A stretch of DNA of 16,436 nt from JAKAVK01 sp964419095. Its GTDB lineage: Archaea; Micrarchaeota; Micrarchaeia; Micrarchaeales; CABMGC01. The DNA is taken from the NCBI GenBank assembly GCA_964419095.1, contig CAYQOG010000018.1, positions 1 through 16,436 on the forward strand, read 5' to 3'. Both the position numbers and the translations under genes were made by a program. The notes under the pieces were generated by a model. That model did no database searches, was not told the DNA's origin, and saw only the letters and a program-made list of their open reading frames with translations. Shown in pieces: positions 1 through 8,493 of the stretch; positions within the stretch are counted from its first letter, which is position 1; the number at the start of each line of letters is the position of its first letter.

Positions 1-802
1 TGAATAGCTCGCCCGGAGACGGGATCTTGTAGTCGAACTCGTGCAGGAAGTGGACTTCTCTCCCTGTGATCCTGAATATGTTTAGATCGAAGGAATTGAA
101 TACCGTCTGCAGCTGGTTGAGCTGCGCTGTCAGGTTGTCCAGCGCCTCCTTCTCGCTGACTCCCACTGCCGTCGACTCTATGTACATGATTGTATTCAGC
201 GGCCGCTCGCCGGCGGAGATCCTGTCCATGCGCGCCTGCAGCAGCTCCATCTTCCTCTGCAATTCCTGCAGTGTCATGGAGTTGGGATTTGCAGAGTTCA
301 TCTCGTGGGAGATCTGGTATTCGACGTAACCGCGCTGCCCTTCCAGCTCGTCCCTGAAGGTTTGGACGTTCTCGGGCATCGAGACTACGTTGAACTTGAA
401 TGGGAAGTCTATATTCATTGCTATCCTCTCCCACCTGTCTACCGCGCCGGAGAGTTCTGATGTGTCCTGTATGGACTGCTGCGACGAGAATGCATAGCCG
501 TAGATGTTCCCGGTAAGGTAGCCGGTCGCATAGTAGATGCCATTGGTGTACTTTATAATGGCCTCCTGGCTTGTGGAGATCTTGTAGTTGTTGGCAGGAA
601 CGATGGTTATTCCTAGAGCCTTCGTGAGCATTGGGAAGATCAGGAAGTCAACGTAATTTATGGCGATTATCACTCCCATCGCCAATAGCGCAAGGATGAC
701 TATGACAAGCGCGAGAGGGCCGTAACCCGGGCTTGTGACTATCAGCAGGAGCATGGCTAGCGAGGTGGTTGCAAGATACAATATCGCTTCTTCGTCTACC
801 AT
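1..802 (-). CDS. Membrane-anchored TraC/VirB4-N-terminal-like protein (partial, 3' end beyond window)
   Basis: I translated 267 residues from an ATG at 802; the frame stays open to the window's left edge, so the C-terminus is missing. About residues 7-45 form two hydrophobic helices separated by a Gly-Pro-rich turn, a layout like PrgI/VirB3. A soluble domain follows with a W-E-R-I..I-D-F-P-F segment near residue 120, a helical, Gln/Glu-rich, probably coiled-coil stretch, and a strand reading NTIMYIES. This order (fixed-partner strand, long helical hairpin, strand, helix) resembles the N-terminal region of VirB4/TraC conjugation ATPases. No Walker A motif appears in the visible part. It lies 11 bases downstream of its paralogue (814-1668), with an AGGG ribosome-binding match six bases before the ATG. 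It is therefore probably co-translated with that gene and with the VirB6-like array. Whether it continues into an ATPase domain cannot be seen; by comparison with the paralogue it probably ends soon. Confidence 0.6.
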   Translation of the reverse strand, partial: MVDEEAILYLATTSLAMLLLIVTSPGYGPLALVIVILALLAMGVIIAINYVDFLIFPMLTKALGITIVPANNYKISTSQEAIIKYTNGIYYATGYLTGNIYGYAFSSQQSIQDTSELSGAVDRWERIAMNIDFPFKFNVVSMPENVQTFRDELEGQRGYVEYQISHEMNSANPNSMTLQELQRKMELLQARMDRISAGERPLNTIMYIESTAVGVSEKEALDNLTAQLNQLQTVFNSFDLNIFRITGREVHFLHEFDYKIPSPGELF

Positions 803-813
803 TCAAATCCCTG

Positions 814-1668
814 TCATTTCTGCTCTCCGCTCTTAACGCTTATCTGCTCGCTCAGGTTTGCTATCGGTATCATGTGATCCGGCTCAATGAACTGGAGTAT
901 CTCGTTGTTGAGCGCAAGCGAGGCCGTTATCCCGTAAGTGGAGCTTATCCCCGCCGCCAATTCGTCGCCTTTCGTAACCGCCAAGTTCACTGCCTCCTCT
1001 TCGGAGCCTCCGGCTGCGGTGATTGCAGCATAAGAGGTCATCGAGTGGGATTTCGCACGGTTAACGCTATCGAGCATGTTCCTCCACATAGTCACTTCGC
1101 CGCGCACACGTTCCGCTTCAGGCGATGCCTCCTTCTTCTGCTTCTGCTCCCCAAGCCCTTCCCTTGCAAGCATCTGGTTATAGCGGTCCTGCGCCTCGTT
1201 GAGCCGGGTCCTTATCTTGTCTATATATTCATCCTTGTTCAACACATAGAGCTGAGTGGTTATCTTGAAAGGGTCCTTGACTATCGAGAGCATCCTGCCG
1301 AACTGGGTTGCAAAATCTATTTTCTCCGCATCTTCCATCTCAGTGCCTGACCTATAAACGGGAATCTTGACAAATACTGTCGCATAGACATACGCCCCCT
1401 CTCGCTTCATCACCGCGTTGCCCGCAGGTGACATTATGTAGGCCTCATTGTTGTCGAGGATAAGCTTCCTGTTCTTCATCTTCATCAAGGGATCAAAGAG
1501 ATAAGTGAAATAGCGCGTGGCCATGGCCAGCACGTCAAATATTATCGCAAGGAGCCCGCAGATGAACTTGGGTATGTAGAGATTGCCCAATGCGACCCCT
1601 ATTACCGTGAACGCGAGCGACGCAGAGACCAATATTATGAATAATATCCAGCGGAATTCAAATGCCAA
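814..1668 (-). CDS. Membrane-anchored TraC/VirB4-N-terminal-like protein
   Basis: This is a 284-residue protein. Two N-terminal membrane helices (about residues 7-31 and 35-58) are followed by a basic patch (MKMKNRKL) and a soluble domain. That domain contains KIDFATQFGRML and DPFKITTQLYVLNKDEYIDKI, then a charged, probably coiled-coil stretch (about 150-190) and a final alpha/beta part. The downstream gene (1-802) has the same architecture, so the two are paralogues. I infer a VirB3-plus-VirB4 N-terminal-like scaffold without an ATPase; no nucleotide-binding motif is present. The start is taken as TTG at 1668, because no in-frame ATG occurs before the helices and a GGTGGAG ribosome-binding sequence (1671-1677) lies just upstream. 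A TATA-like element at 1709-1717 suggests it can also be transcribed independently of the channel genes. The functional call is inference; the membrane layout and the paralogy are visible. Confidence 0.6.
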   Translation of the reverse strand: MAFEFRWILFIILVSASLAFTVIGVALGNLYIPKFICGLLAIIFDVLAMATRYFTYLFDPLMKMKNRKLILDNNEAYIMSPAGNAVMKREGAYVYATVFVKIPVYRSGTEMEDAEKIDFATQFGRMLSIVKDPFKITTQLYVLNKDEYIDKIRTRLNEAQDRYNQMLAREGLGEQKQKKEASPEAERVRGEVTMWRNMLDSVNRAKSHSMTSYAAITAAGGSEEEAVNLAVTKGDELAAGISSTYGITASLALNNEILQFIEPDHMIPIANLSEQISVKSGEQK

Positions 1669-1670
1669 GT

Positions 1671-1677
1671 CTCCACC
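1671..1677 (-). promoter_or_regulatory. Ribosome-binding site deciding a TTG start
   Basis: The minus strand reads GGTGGAG directly ahead of the TTG at 1668. It matches the anti-Shine-Dalgarno region through its GGTG or GGAG part, although the spacing is short. It supports the TTG as the true start, since the next in-frame ATG would remove both membrane helices. Confidence 0.5.
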
Positions 1678-1708
1678 CTAACGCTACATATAACGAATGT
1701 CGCCAACG

Positions 1709-1717
1709 TTTATAAAA
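1709..1717 (-). promoter_or_regulatory. TATA-like promoter before the 814-1668 gene
   Basis: The minus strand reads GGTTTTATAAACG across this site, a good archaeal TATA box. A start about 26 bases downstream would fall near 1687, leaving a leader of roughly 19 bases that contains the GGTGGAG site. It lies in the 86-base space after the 1755-2960 gene, the only sizeable break in the operon, so it is probably an internal promoter. Confidence 0.5.
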
Positions 1718-1754
1718 CCACTATCGCCCAGGAATTTAGCCGGCTCTATGCGTA

Positions 1755-2960
1755 TCACAGACCGCGTAGCCTCGTAGAGGTCCTCGCCATTCCTCCAAAG
1801 AGCTCTGCCATCTGCGTGATGAACGCGTATGTCATTGCGCTGATCAGCGCAGGGTAGAAGAGCACGGAGAGCCAGAAGGATCCGAGCGCGCTGGGTGCAG
1901 TGGCTATCTGCTCGACCAACGGCGAGGTGGGCGATGCTGAATTGGCAACCGCGCTTGCGCAGCTAGCTGATCCTGCCGTGCATCCGCCGTATCTTCCAAG
2001 CGCGGAGGTTATGGCATTCATCTGTGACAGCGCCCCGTTCTGAGTGCCTGCTGTGGCTCCGTATGCTATGCTGAAAAGTATGGGCATGAAGAAGTAGAAG
2101 CCTATCGCAACTGCCATGAGCATGCCCCCAAGGTGCCTCGTAGGCATCAGCGCCCTGAATATTATCCCGGGCACGAAGAAGACAGGCAGCGCAGCATACA
2201 TCATGAATACTATGGCGTAGAATTCAAGGTGCAGAGCCATGAATCCCGGAATGAGCAAATCAAGAACTGACGCTGCGGGCCAGAAGAAGAGGTATATGAC
2301 ACCATACCTGAACAACGGAGGGAAGAAGTTGAATTCCTCCTGGCACTCGAACTCCACTTCGGAGCCTATGCATGTGGAGAGCGTCTGCGACGAGTAGAAA
2401 TAGTCAACGGCTCCTATCTGGTAGAGCTCCTGTATAAGCAGCCCAGTCCCTGCGATAGTGTGGCTTATGTAAGTGAGCGAGGTGCTGTAAGGGTTGATTG
2501 GACCTACAAAGAATCCAGGCACCACGCCGAACATCACCGCAGCGAAGAAAGTGAAGAGTATAACGATTATAGAAGTCGCGATAGCCTCGTAGAGTTCGCC
2601 AACGCCGAAGATCCTGATGCGCTCGTTCCTGATGCCTATGCCGAGCATCATGAGCACCGCCGCTATCATGAACGAGAAGAGGGCAGCGGCAAATGCAATC
2701 GGCTCCCAATGCGCCCATATGGCAATTGCAGCCGCATTTATCTGGGTGCAGTACCACTGCGCGGTCGTGCTTACAATCGCGGCTGCTCCTGCGGTATTTA
2801 CGTTTCCGCAATACTGCGAGAGGCCGGTGCCTCCTGCAGATGCAGCGCCTGTTGTTGTAGGCGCGCCACCTCCGGGAATGACCAGGGAGAGGCTCGTTGC
2901 TCCGGCTGCGCCAACTAGCAGTAGAAGGGCAAGCGCTATAAATCCAATTCTACTTTCCAT
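1755..2960 (-). CDS. VirB6/TrbL-like polytopic membrane protein, sixth in array
   Basis: This is a 401-residue protein with a Sec-type signal peptide (about 1-21, ending GAAGATS), a Gly/Thr-rich mature N-terminus, and about seven further membrane helices. Two marks shared by the array are visible. One is G-E-L-Y-E (E122) after the first cytoplasmic loop. The other is the R269-x5-R275-x2-GG(278-279)-x13-P293 signature between two late helices. Extracellular loops carry cysteines (51, 71, 197, 206 and a CTAGSASC pair) that could form disulfides. The start ATG lies one base after the TGA of the 2962-4275 gene, so translation is probably coupled. Its leader (VGAAGATSLSLVIPGG) is strikingly like that of the 7284 gene. 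VirB6/TrbL proteins form the inner-membrane channel of type IV secretion systems; I assign that role from fold-level resemblance and context. Confidence 0.7.
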   Translation of the reverse strand: MESRIGFIALALLLLVGAAGATSLSLVIPGGGAPTTTGAASAGGTGLSQYCGNVNTAGAAAIVSTTAQWYCTQINAAAIAIWAHWEPIAFAAALFSFMIAAVLMMLGIGIRNERIRIFGVGELYEAIATSIIVILFTFFAAVMFGVVPGFFVGPINPYSTSLTYISHTIAGTGLLIQELYQIGAVDYFYSSQTLSTCIGSEVEFECQEEFNFFPPLFRYGVIYLFFWPAASVLDLLIPGFMALHLEFYAIVFMMYAALPVFFVPGIIFRALMPTRHLGGMLMAVAIGFYFFMPILFSIAYGATAGTQNGALSQMNAITSALGRYGGCTAGSASCASAVANSASPTSPLVEQIATAPSALGSFWLSVLFYPALISAMTYAFITQMAELFGGMARTSTRLRGL

Positions 2961-2961
2961 G

Positions 2962-4275
2962 TCATACCAACCTCGTGAGCAGTGAGAGGAAATCCATCCT
3001 CTCTCCTATCGCCTGCGAGAAGTCCACTATGAAAACGTCGACAACCGTGAGGGAGAGCAGAGGTATGAACGCCAGTCCTATTGAAATAAGACCTCCGAAT
3101 ATAACATATGCGCGGAAGAGCGGTATGAAGAGGGGGAGTATGGAGTTGGCGAAGACTATGCCCCCCACACCTCCTGCGGCAGCGAAAGTGCCTACTCCCC
3201 ATGTGACTATCAAGTTTAACATGTTCGACACCACGCCGCTATGATTGTAAGGCGCAGGGCAACTGTTGATGCCAAAGTTCTGGCTTAATCCAAAGGAGAA
3301 TGCACAGGCGAAGTCTGTCCTCGCCCCGTCAATCGCGTGGGTCATGAAACCATAGGTTATCGCGGTCATGAGCGGGTATATGACTCCTATGCCAAGTGCG
3401 AATGCAATCATCGCGCCGCCGAACGTCCTCGTTATTCCGAATGACCTTGCGACAAGGCCCACTGCCATGAGAACTGCATATATGAGCCCCGAGGCCGATA
3501 TCAGAAGCAGCTGAACCTGGCTCAGCACAAAGAAGAGGTACAGCGTATTCAGCAGGGGAACGAAGTAGTGGAAGACCGGCTGGATGGGCATAAGGTCGAA
3601 AGAGAGGACCAGACCTACATTGCCTCCCAGCCATGATCCTGTAGGAATGGGTCCAGGGCCTGCATCCGCATCGGTAGGATTCTGGAACTGGCCTATTGCT
3701 ACCGGTGCCCCTGCGCCACCTCCGCCCCCTCCCACGACAGTTGGCAGTATTGCCGTGCCTCCGCCCTTTGGCAGGTTTATGTTTATTACAGGGTCCAGGG
3801 AGACGATGCTTGCAACATAGAATGTCGATTCTGAGAGCAGCGCAACGTCGCTGTTGAATTGGTAGACATCGCACAATGAAACGAAATAGAGATTGTCATA
3901 GCTCACGGTCTGGCCCGGATGCGACGCAGGTGGATTATTAATGGCGCTCGTGCACTCCGAATTGGTGAGGCCTGCCGCATTCAGGGAGCCCTGCACAGGC
4001 AGCGTGGCCACCAGAGCCCCGAAGGCGAGGAATATGAAAATAAACACAATGGAAGCCAGTTCGTCGTAGATCTTGGTGCGTATCCAAGGCCTAAGCTGGT
4101 TGTTCCCGAAAGCCGGGCTGAGCATGTAGAGTATCGCAAGCACCGTTATGACGAGCATCACGCCAACCATCGCAAGCGCAGTTCCGATGATGTACGGGGA
4201 GGTTATGGTGGAGCATAGGCCGGTGCAGCTTCCCGCTGCAAGAAGGAACGCGTTCGAGACCAAGTCCAGCACCAT
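2962..4275 (-). CDS. VirB6/TrbL-like polytopic membrane protein, fifth in array
   Basis: This is a 437-residue protein counted from the ATG at 4275; a GTG at 4278 is the alternative. The ATG shares one base with the TGA of the upstream gene (TGATG), the usual arrangement for coupled translation, and I prefer it. There is no clear cleavable signal. The N-terminus is hydrophobic and has two cysteines (17, 21). Helices around 28-52 and 72-93 flank the cytoplasmic loop with the K-I-Y-D-E variant of the array's glutamate motif. A long outside loop (about 95-230) contains a Gly run (GGGGGGAGA, near 183-190) and a Pro/Asp-rich segment. The shared signature is R277-x5-R283-x2-GG(286-287)-x13-P301. 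It is probably one subunit of a multi-paralogue membrane channel. The family call is made by signature and position, not by search. Confidence 0.7.
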   Translation of the reverse strand: MVLDLVSNAFLLAAGSCTGLCSTITSPYIIGTALAMVGVMLVITVLAILYMLSPAFGNNQLRPWIRTKIYDELASIVFIFIFLAFGALVATLPVQGSLNAAGLTNSECTSAINNPPASHPGQTVSYDNLYFVSLCDVYQFNSDVALLSESTFYVASIVSLDPVININLPKGGGTAILPTVVGGGGGGAGAPVAIGQFQNPTDADAGPGPIPTGSWLGGNVGLVLSFDLMPIQPVFHYFVPLLNTLYLFFVLSQVQLLLISASGLIYAVLMAVGLVARSFGITRTFGGAMIAFALGIGVIYPLMTAITYGFMTHAIDGARTDFACAFSFGLSQNFGINSCPAPYNHSGVVSNMLNLIVTWGVGTFAAAGGVGGIVFANSILPLFIPLFRAYVIFGGLISIGLAFIPLLSLTVVDVFIVDFSQAIGERMDFLSLLTRLV

Positions 4276-5425
4276 CACACCACCCTGCTCAGTATCCTGC
4301 CGCTCTGCAACGACGGCGATCCGAGTATGTCGCCGAGGAATTCCATCAGGTCATATGCTATTATGAAAGATATTATAAGGCCTATCATCTGGAGAATCGA
4401 ATATGCAACCGTATTTGTGAAGTCAACCGTGTTGGCGTAAAGCGCGCAGCCGAAGCCGTAGACCGTGCAGCCAGGAGCGTTGATGCCGAAGATGGCTAGA
4501 GCTGCGGCAAGCACACCCTGGAAGTTTGCGCTGAGGCTGCTAAGCACCTGACTGCCAATACCTCCACTGCTGCAGAGCTCCTGCGTTGCCTGCAGGGTCC
4601 CCTTCCCGCATATATTTCCGTTTCCTGCGCTGAACTGCGAGAAAGTGTAGAGGAGAGCCGGGAAGATTATATAAAAGGATATGAATAGGGCGAGCATCGA
4701 GCCCCCCGCAGCTCGCGTCCACGGCAGGCACCTGAAGACCACGCCTGCGAAGAAGAATATGGGAAAGAGGAAGTAGATGACGAAGAGTAGCATTATCAGC
4801 ATGCCCCCCATGCTTATTATGCCGAAGGAGATTGCCTCCTCCGACCATACCGTTGTTTGCAGCGTCTGCACGCCTGTCAGCGGATTGAGGGTGAATCCGA
4901 ATTCATTGGGGTCGAGGTTTATCTTCAGCGTTACCAGCGTGTTTATTATGAAGAGGAAGCTGACCACGTTGACGTAGTTGTACAGGTTGTTGTTTATTAT
5001 CGTGTTCTCGTAGTTGTTGCATATGGCGGTAAAGACCTGCGACGTTGCCGCAGTCGGGCTGGATCCTGTAGTCTGCAGTGCCTGAGTGCCTATCGATCCG
5101 GCGGCAAGGTCTGCGAAGAATATTGTGGCGTTGTTGAATATGGCAAATCCTCCGACAAGCACCACCACGATTATGATTATGTTTGCCAGAGTCTCAACAT
5201 ATTCCCTCCTTACGAAGTCGTTGAGCTTGTTTATGTTGAACGCTGTGCCTATCGCATAGACCACTCCGAGAAGCGCGAGCATTATGAGCACAAGGAGCAC
5301 TCCTATGCCCAGCATGCCTGAAAAGGTGCCGGCCGTCGTCAGCGCGGGGCTGACAAGAGGCTGGTCCTGGGCAGAGGCAGCTCCAGTGGTAAATAGCGTG
5401 CCGCAGTCGAAGGTCGCAGCCGCAG
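4275..5425 (-). CDS. VirB6/TrbL-like polytopic membrane protein, fourth in array (5' end lost in gap)
   Basis: The ATG at 5315 would give 346 residues, but the frame is open upstream all the way to the N gap. It adds about 36 residues including LFTTGAASAQDQPLV, which looks like the end of a signal peptide with cleavage after AASA. The true start is therefore probably inside the gap, and the ATG at 5315 is internal. Numbered from that ATG, the protein shows a helix at 1-22, a cytoplasmic loop with R-R-E-Y-V-E (E38), an outside loop rich in Asn, Thr and Ser, and R195-x5-R201-x2-GG(204-205)-x13-P219. A last outside loop follows with four cysteines (CGKGTLQATQELC and APGCTVYGFGC), then a final helix. 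It ends in TGATG overlap with the next gene. It is a paralogue of the other five and probably a membrane-channel subunit. Confidence 0.7.
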
Positions 5426-5525
5426 NNNNNNNNNNNNNNNNNNNNNNNNNNNNNNNNNNNNNNNNNNNNNNNNNNNNNNNNNNNNNNNNNNNNNNNNNNN
5501 NNNNNNNNNNNNNNNNNNNNNNNNN
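5426..5525. other. Assembly gap of 100 Ns
   Basis: Exactly 100 N characters, a common placeholder for a gap of unknown length. The left and right flanks belong to two different minus-strand genes of the array. The gap therefore hides the C-terminus of the 7284 gene and the N-terminus of the gene ending at 4275. The true missing length cannot be read from the window. Confidence 0.95.
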
Positions 5526-7284
5526 CCATCAGGATATTGAAAAGCGGAATTATGAAACCTGTCACGGCCATGACCCCGTAGACGTTGAAGACCGCCTCGT
5601 CGGCAGCAGCGAAGTTCTGCGGCTGGAAGCATGACCAGCCCCCGTAGCCGCCGCTGATTAGCGTTGGTATTGGTATCGAGCTGACCGATGTGCTTGCGAA
5701 ATTGCCGAATAGGAAATTGTAAAGCCCGAAGAATCCGCCGCTCGCATCCTGGTGCCCCTGATCTGGAACAAGATAATTGGAGGCGAACTTGAACTCCATG
5801 TTTAGCAGGTTGCCGTTGTTGGGGTAGCATCCGTAGTAGTTGAGGACCCACGCAAGGTTGGGGAAGTGGAAGAAGTTTATCTGGTACTGCACATCCTTCT
5901 GCGATACTGTGGTGGTAGTTGTGGTGCCGCCGCTCGTGGGGAAGCAGCCTCTCGCCGATGTGCCTCCCACGCAGGTGCTGCTGCTCCCGGAACTTGTGCT
6001 TGTGGTAGTCAGAGTGCAGAGTATCACTCCTCCGCCCTCATCAACAGCCGTGCCGCCCGAACCTGCACAGTTGTAAGGTCCGGAGTACTGCAGCGGCAGC
6101 TGGTGTATAACCATATTTGGCAGTGAGTTTACTCCTATTATCTGGATGCAGTTTCCGCTTGACGAGGTCGTCCCCGCAGCAACCGGATTCCCTGTGCTGA
6201 CTATGCCGTTCGCGTTGTACTGGCAAAGTTCATTCGTGTTGCTCAGCGACGTGTATTCGAACAGGTACATTATCGGGTAGATGATGAGGCTCACTATGAC
6301 CAGGGCGATTATCAGGCCTCCCGCCCTCCTCGTGAAGAAGAAGGTGCGGAGAAGTATTCCCGCCGCGAGCAGGAAGGGCCACCAGTAGAGCATGATCAGG
6401 CTCCCCACCATCTGCAGGAAGTACAGGTAGAAGATGAGGCCCAGGGATACCTCCACAGGGGGCAGCGTAAGTCTCTGGAAGTAGTAGCCTGTGAACGGCT
6501 GGTAAGTGTACCTTATCTGGAAGCCCTTGTTGCCGTCGAGCGGATTCGCGCACGCCAATGCTCCTAGGAGAGGTTTAAGCACGTCCGTGAGCGGACCTAC
6601 GCATAGGGTTGTTATGGACTTGAAGGACCTGAGCCAGCCTGAAGTGCCCTCGAAAAGATAGAGCGAGTCAAGATTCCAGAGCGTCTGGTTGGTCATGTTC
6701 GCTGATATCACATATGCTGCCGCCAGTCCATAATCGATATTCGATGTCGGGTCATTCTGCTGCGCCGCCTTTTCCACTATGTCGTTGCAGACTATGTTCG
6801 TAGGACTTGCGACTTGACCTGAGTATACGTATGAGCTGCTTGCGAACTGGAATTGGGACATACTCAGGGTCGGATTGGTGCAGACCTTGCTTATCGCGGT
6901 CGGCGAGACAACCAGGCTCTTCGTCGATGTGAGCGTGGCCCCGAAGACGCTCAATATCCATATTATCACGATGACCATGACCGCTGTCCCGACAACCTGC
7001 CAGAACTCGCCTATCGCGGTTGCCTTCACCCTCTGGTTGTTGAGCGCCACGCCGATCATGTAATAGAGGCTGGTCAGGGAGAATGCAAGCAGGAGCGCCG
7101 CGAATATCGTCGGCAGCCAGCCTGAGAAGTCGAGATAGCTGCTCGTGAGCTTCGGCGCCGTCGAGGTGACTCCCGGCGCTGTGCCAGGACCTCCAGGTAT
7201 CACAAGGGCTATCCCTGCTGCTCCAGCCGCTCCTGCGAAGAGGAGCAAGGCAAGCATTGCAATGGCGTATTTCCTTCGCATCAT
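5526..7284 (-). CDS. VirB6/TrbL-like polytopic membrane protein with large outer loops, third in array (3' end lost in gap)
   Basis: 586 residues are visible, making it the longest of the array. The signal peptide (MMRRKYAIAMLALLLFAGAAG) is followed by ALVIPGG. A helix at about 58-80 and the loop with G-E-F-W-Q (E93) precede a helix at about 100-118. An outside domain (about 120-275) carries cysteines and an N-M-T-N-Q-T stretch with two sequons. Then come late helices and R313-x5-R319-x2-GG(322-323)-x13-P337. A second outside domain (about 345-560) is low-complexity Ser/Thr-rich (around 425-460) with many cysteines. A final helix is cut by the gap. An open frame does run across the Ns, but it leaves the membrane pattern on the far side and reads Arg/His-rich, so it should not be taken as this protein. 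The start overlaps the previous stop as ATGA. The large loops suggest a surface-exposed part of a secretion channel. Confidence 0.7.
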
Positions 7285-8489
7285 ACATTACCCCAGAACG
7301 GTCCTGAACCAAGTGCTCCCGATACTGCGCCCAGTCCTTTTGAGAGACCCTGCGCAAAGCCTATCGTAACCGCTATGTCGAGGGCCATGAGAACTATGCT
7401 CTCGAACATGTATTCCGCAATGACATAGCCGTACTGGACTATGACAAGAGGCAGCTCGAAGAGATTCTTAAGCATGCCCGTGAGAAGCGATATCACTCCA
7501 CCGCTTCCGGAGATCGTGCCTCCGAAAAAGTCGTAGGGCATGCTGAGCGCCCCTCCTCCGAAACCACTCAGCGTGAGGGGCTGGTTGGCCGCGAATAAAG
7601 TACTGGTTTGGAGAGCAGGAAAGGCATTTGTGAAGCTCACGTAATTTGAATAGGGGTTGCAGTTCTGCGAAGAGAGCTGCAGAGGCGTGCCGGAGCCGTC
7701 ATAACTGCTGCAGTACATCCAGTTCACCACGTAGTTGTTGAATGTTATCATGAGCGGGAGCACGAAATAGAAGGCTATCGCTATGCCTAGGAAGGCATTC
7801 GCAGCTTCGCGCAGCCTCGGGCCCCCAAACGGCCATGATCTCATAACGATAGTGAGCGGCAAAAGCACCGTCAGCGCGAGCGCCTGGACTATCGGGAGCA
7901 GTATGTAGAAAACGAAAAGCACCGCATAAGCCGCGACCAGGAGCGCGGTATATGTCCCTGTCAATACTCCAGTATAACCGAAATAGACTCCCGTGACATT
8001 CGGATTGAGTTCTATGCCAAGGTAGCCCTGGATTATCACATTGATCGATTCCGCTATCTGCTCCGCGATATGGCCGTCGATGAGGAAGGTTGCGCTCTTC
8101 GCGTACATGTCCCCGAAGATCTGCTGCGCCCTGACGAAGAGGAGGTTGCCCAGGTACTGCTGTGAGAACTGCATCGGGTCATGGTAGAGTCCCGCGGTAA
8201 GCTCCCCCGTGAGCGACTCGCCTGCCTGGCATGCCGTGAATGCGAAGCCGAGCAGTATGATTATTATGAACAGGGAGATTATCGCCTGGAACGCCTCCGT
8301 CCTCGCAGCGCCTCGAAGGCGCTCCCTTGTCGAAGCAGGCAGGAGCACCGCGATCGTGTATATTGCAATGCCCACCATGACCGCGAGGAATATCACTATC
8401 ATATTTATGTTTATCCACGAGCCCTGGTTTATCTCGGCGAAGGTGCATGCGCCTTCATACGCGTTTGCGGCTAGTAGTATTAAGCTCAT
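7281..8489 (-). CDS. VirB6/TrbL-like polytopic membrane protein, second in array (divergent signature)
   Basis: This 402-residue protein begins four bases after the upstream stop and ends in an ATGA overlap with the 7284 gene, so both ends are fixed by coupling. It lacks an obvious cleavable signal. The first helix is about 28-50, followed by a basic cytoplasmic loop (STRERLRGAARTEAFQ, E65), a helix at about 68-88, and an outside helical region. Late helices around 180-213 lead to the array signature in altered form. R217 is kept, four residues (GGPR) are inserted, R227 takes the place of the second Arg, the GG pair becomes Ala-Asn, and P245 is kept. The final third has Gly/Ser-rich loops and two hydrophobic helices. 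It is the most divergent member and could have a distinct place in the channel. Its membership rests on order, length, helix layout and the residual signature. Confidence 0.65.
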   Translation of the reverse strand: MSLILLAANAYEGACTFAEINQGSWININMIVIFLAVMVGIAIYTIAVLLPASTRERLRGAARTEAFQAIISLFIIIILLGFAFTACQAGESLTGELTAGLYHDPMQFSQQYLGNLLFVRAQQIFGDMYAKSATFLIDGHIAEQIAESINVIIQGYLGIELNPNVTGVYFGYTGVLTGTYTALLVAAYAVLFVFYILLPIVQALALTVLLPLTIVMRSWPFGGPRLREAANAFLGIAIAFYFVLPLMITFNNYVVNWMYCSSYDGSGTPLQLSSQNCNPYSNYVSFTNAFPALQTSTLFAANQPLTLSGFGGGALSMPYDFFGGTISGSGGVISLLTGMLKNLFELPLVIVQYGYVIAEYMFESIVLMALDIAVTIGFAQGLSKGLGAVSGALGSGPFWGNV

Positions 8490-8493
8490 ATGA

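Noticed and set aside
769..1350. Plus-strand open frame of 193 codons opposite the TraC-like gene
   Set aside because: No promoter or ribosome site was seen and no recognisable domain; the opposite frame has a paralogue next to it and a clear layout.
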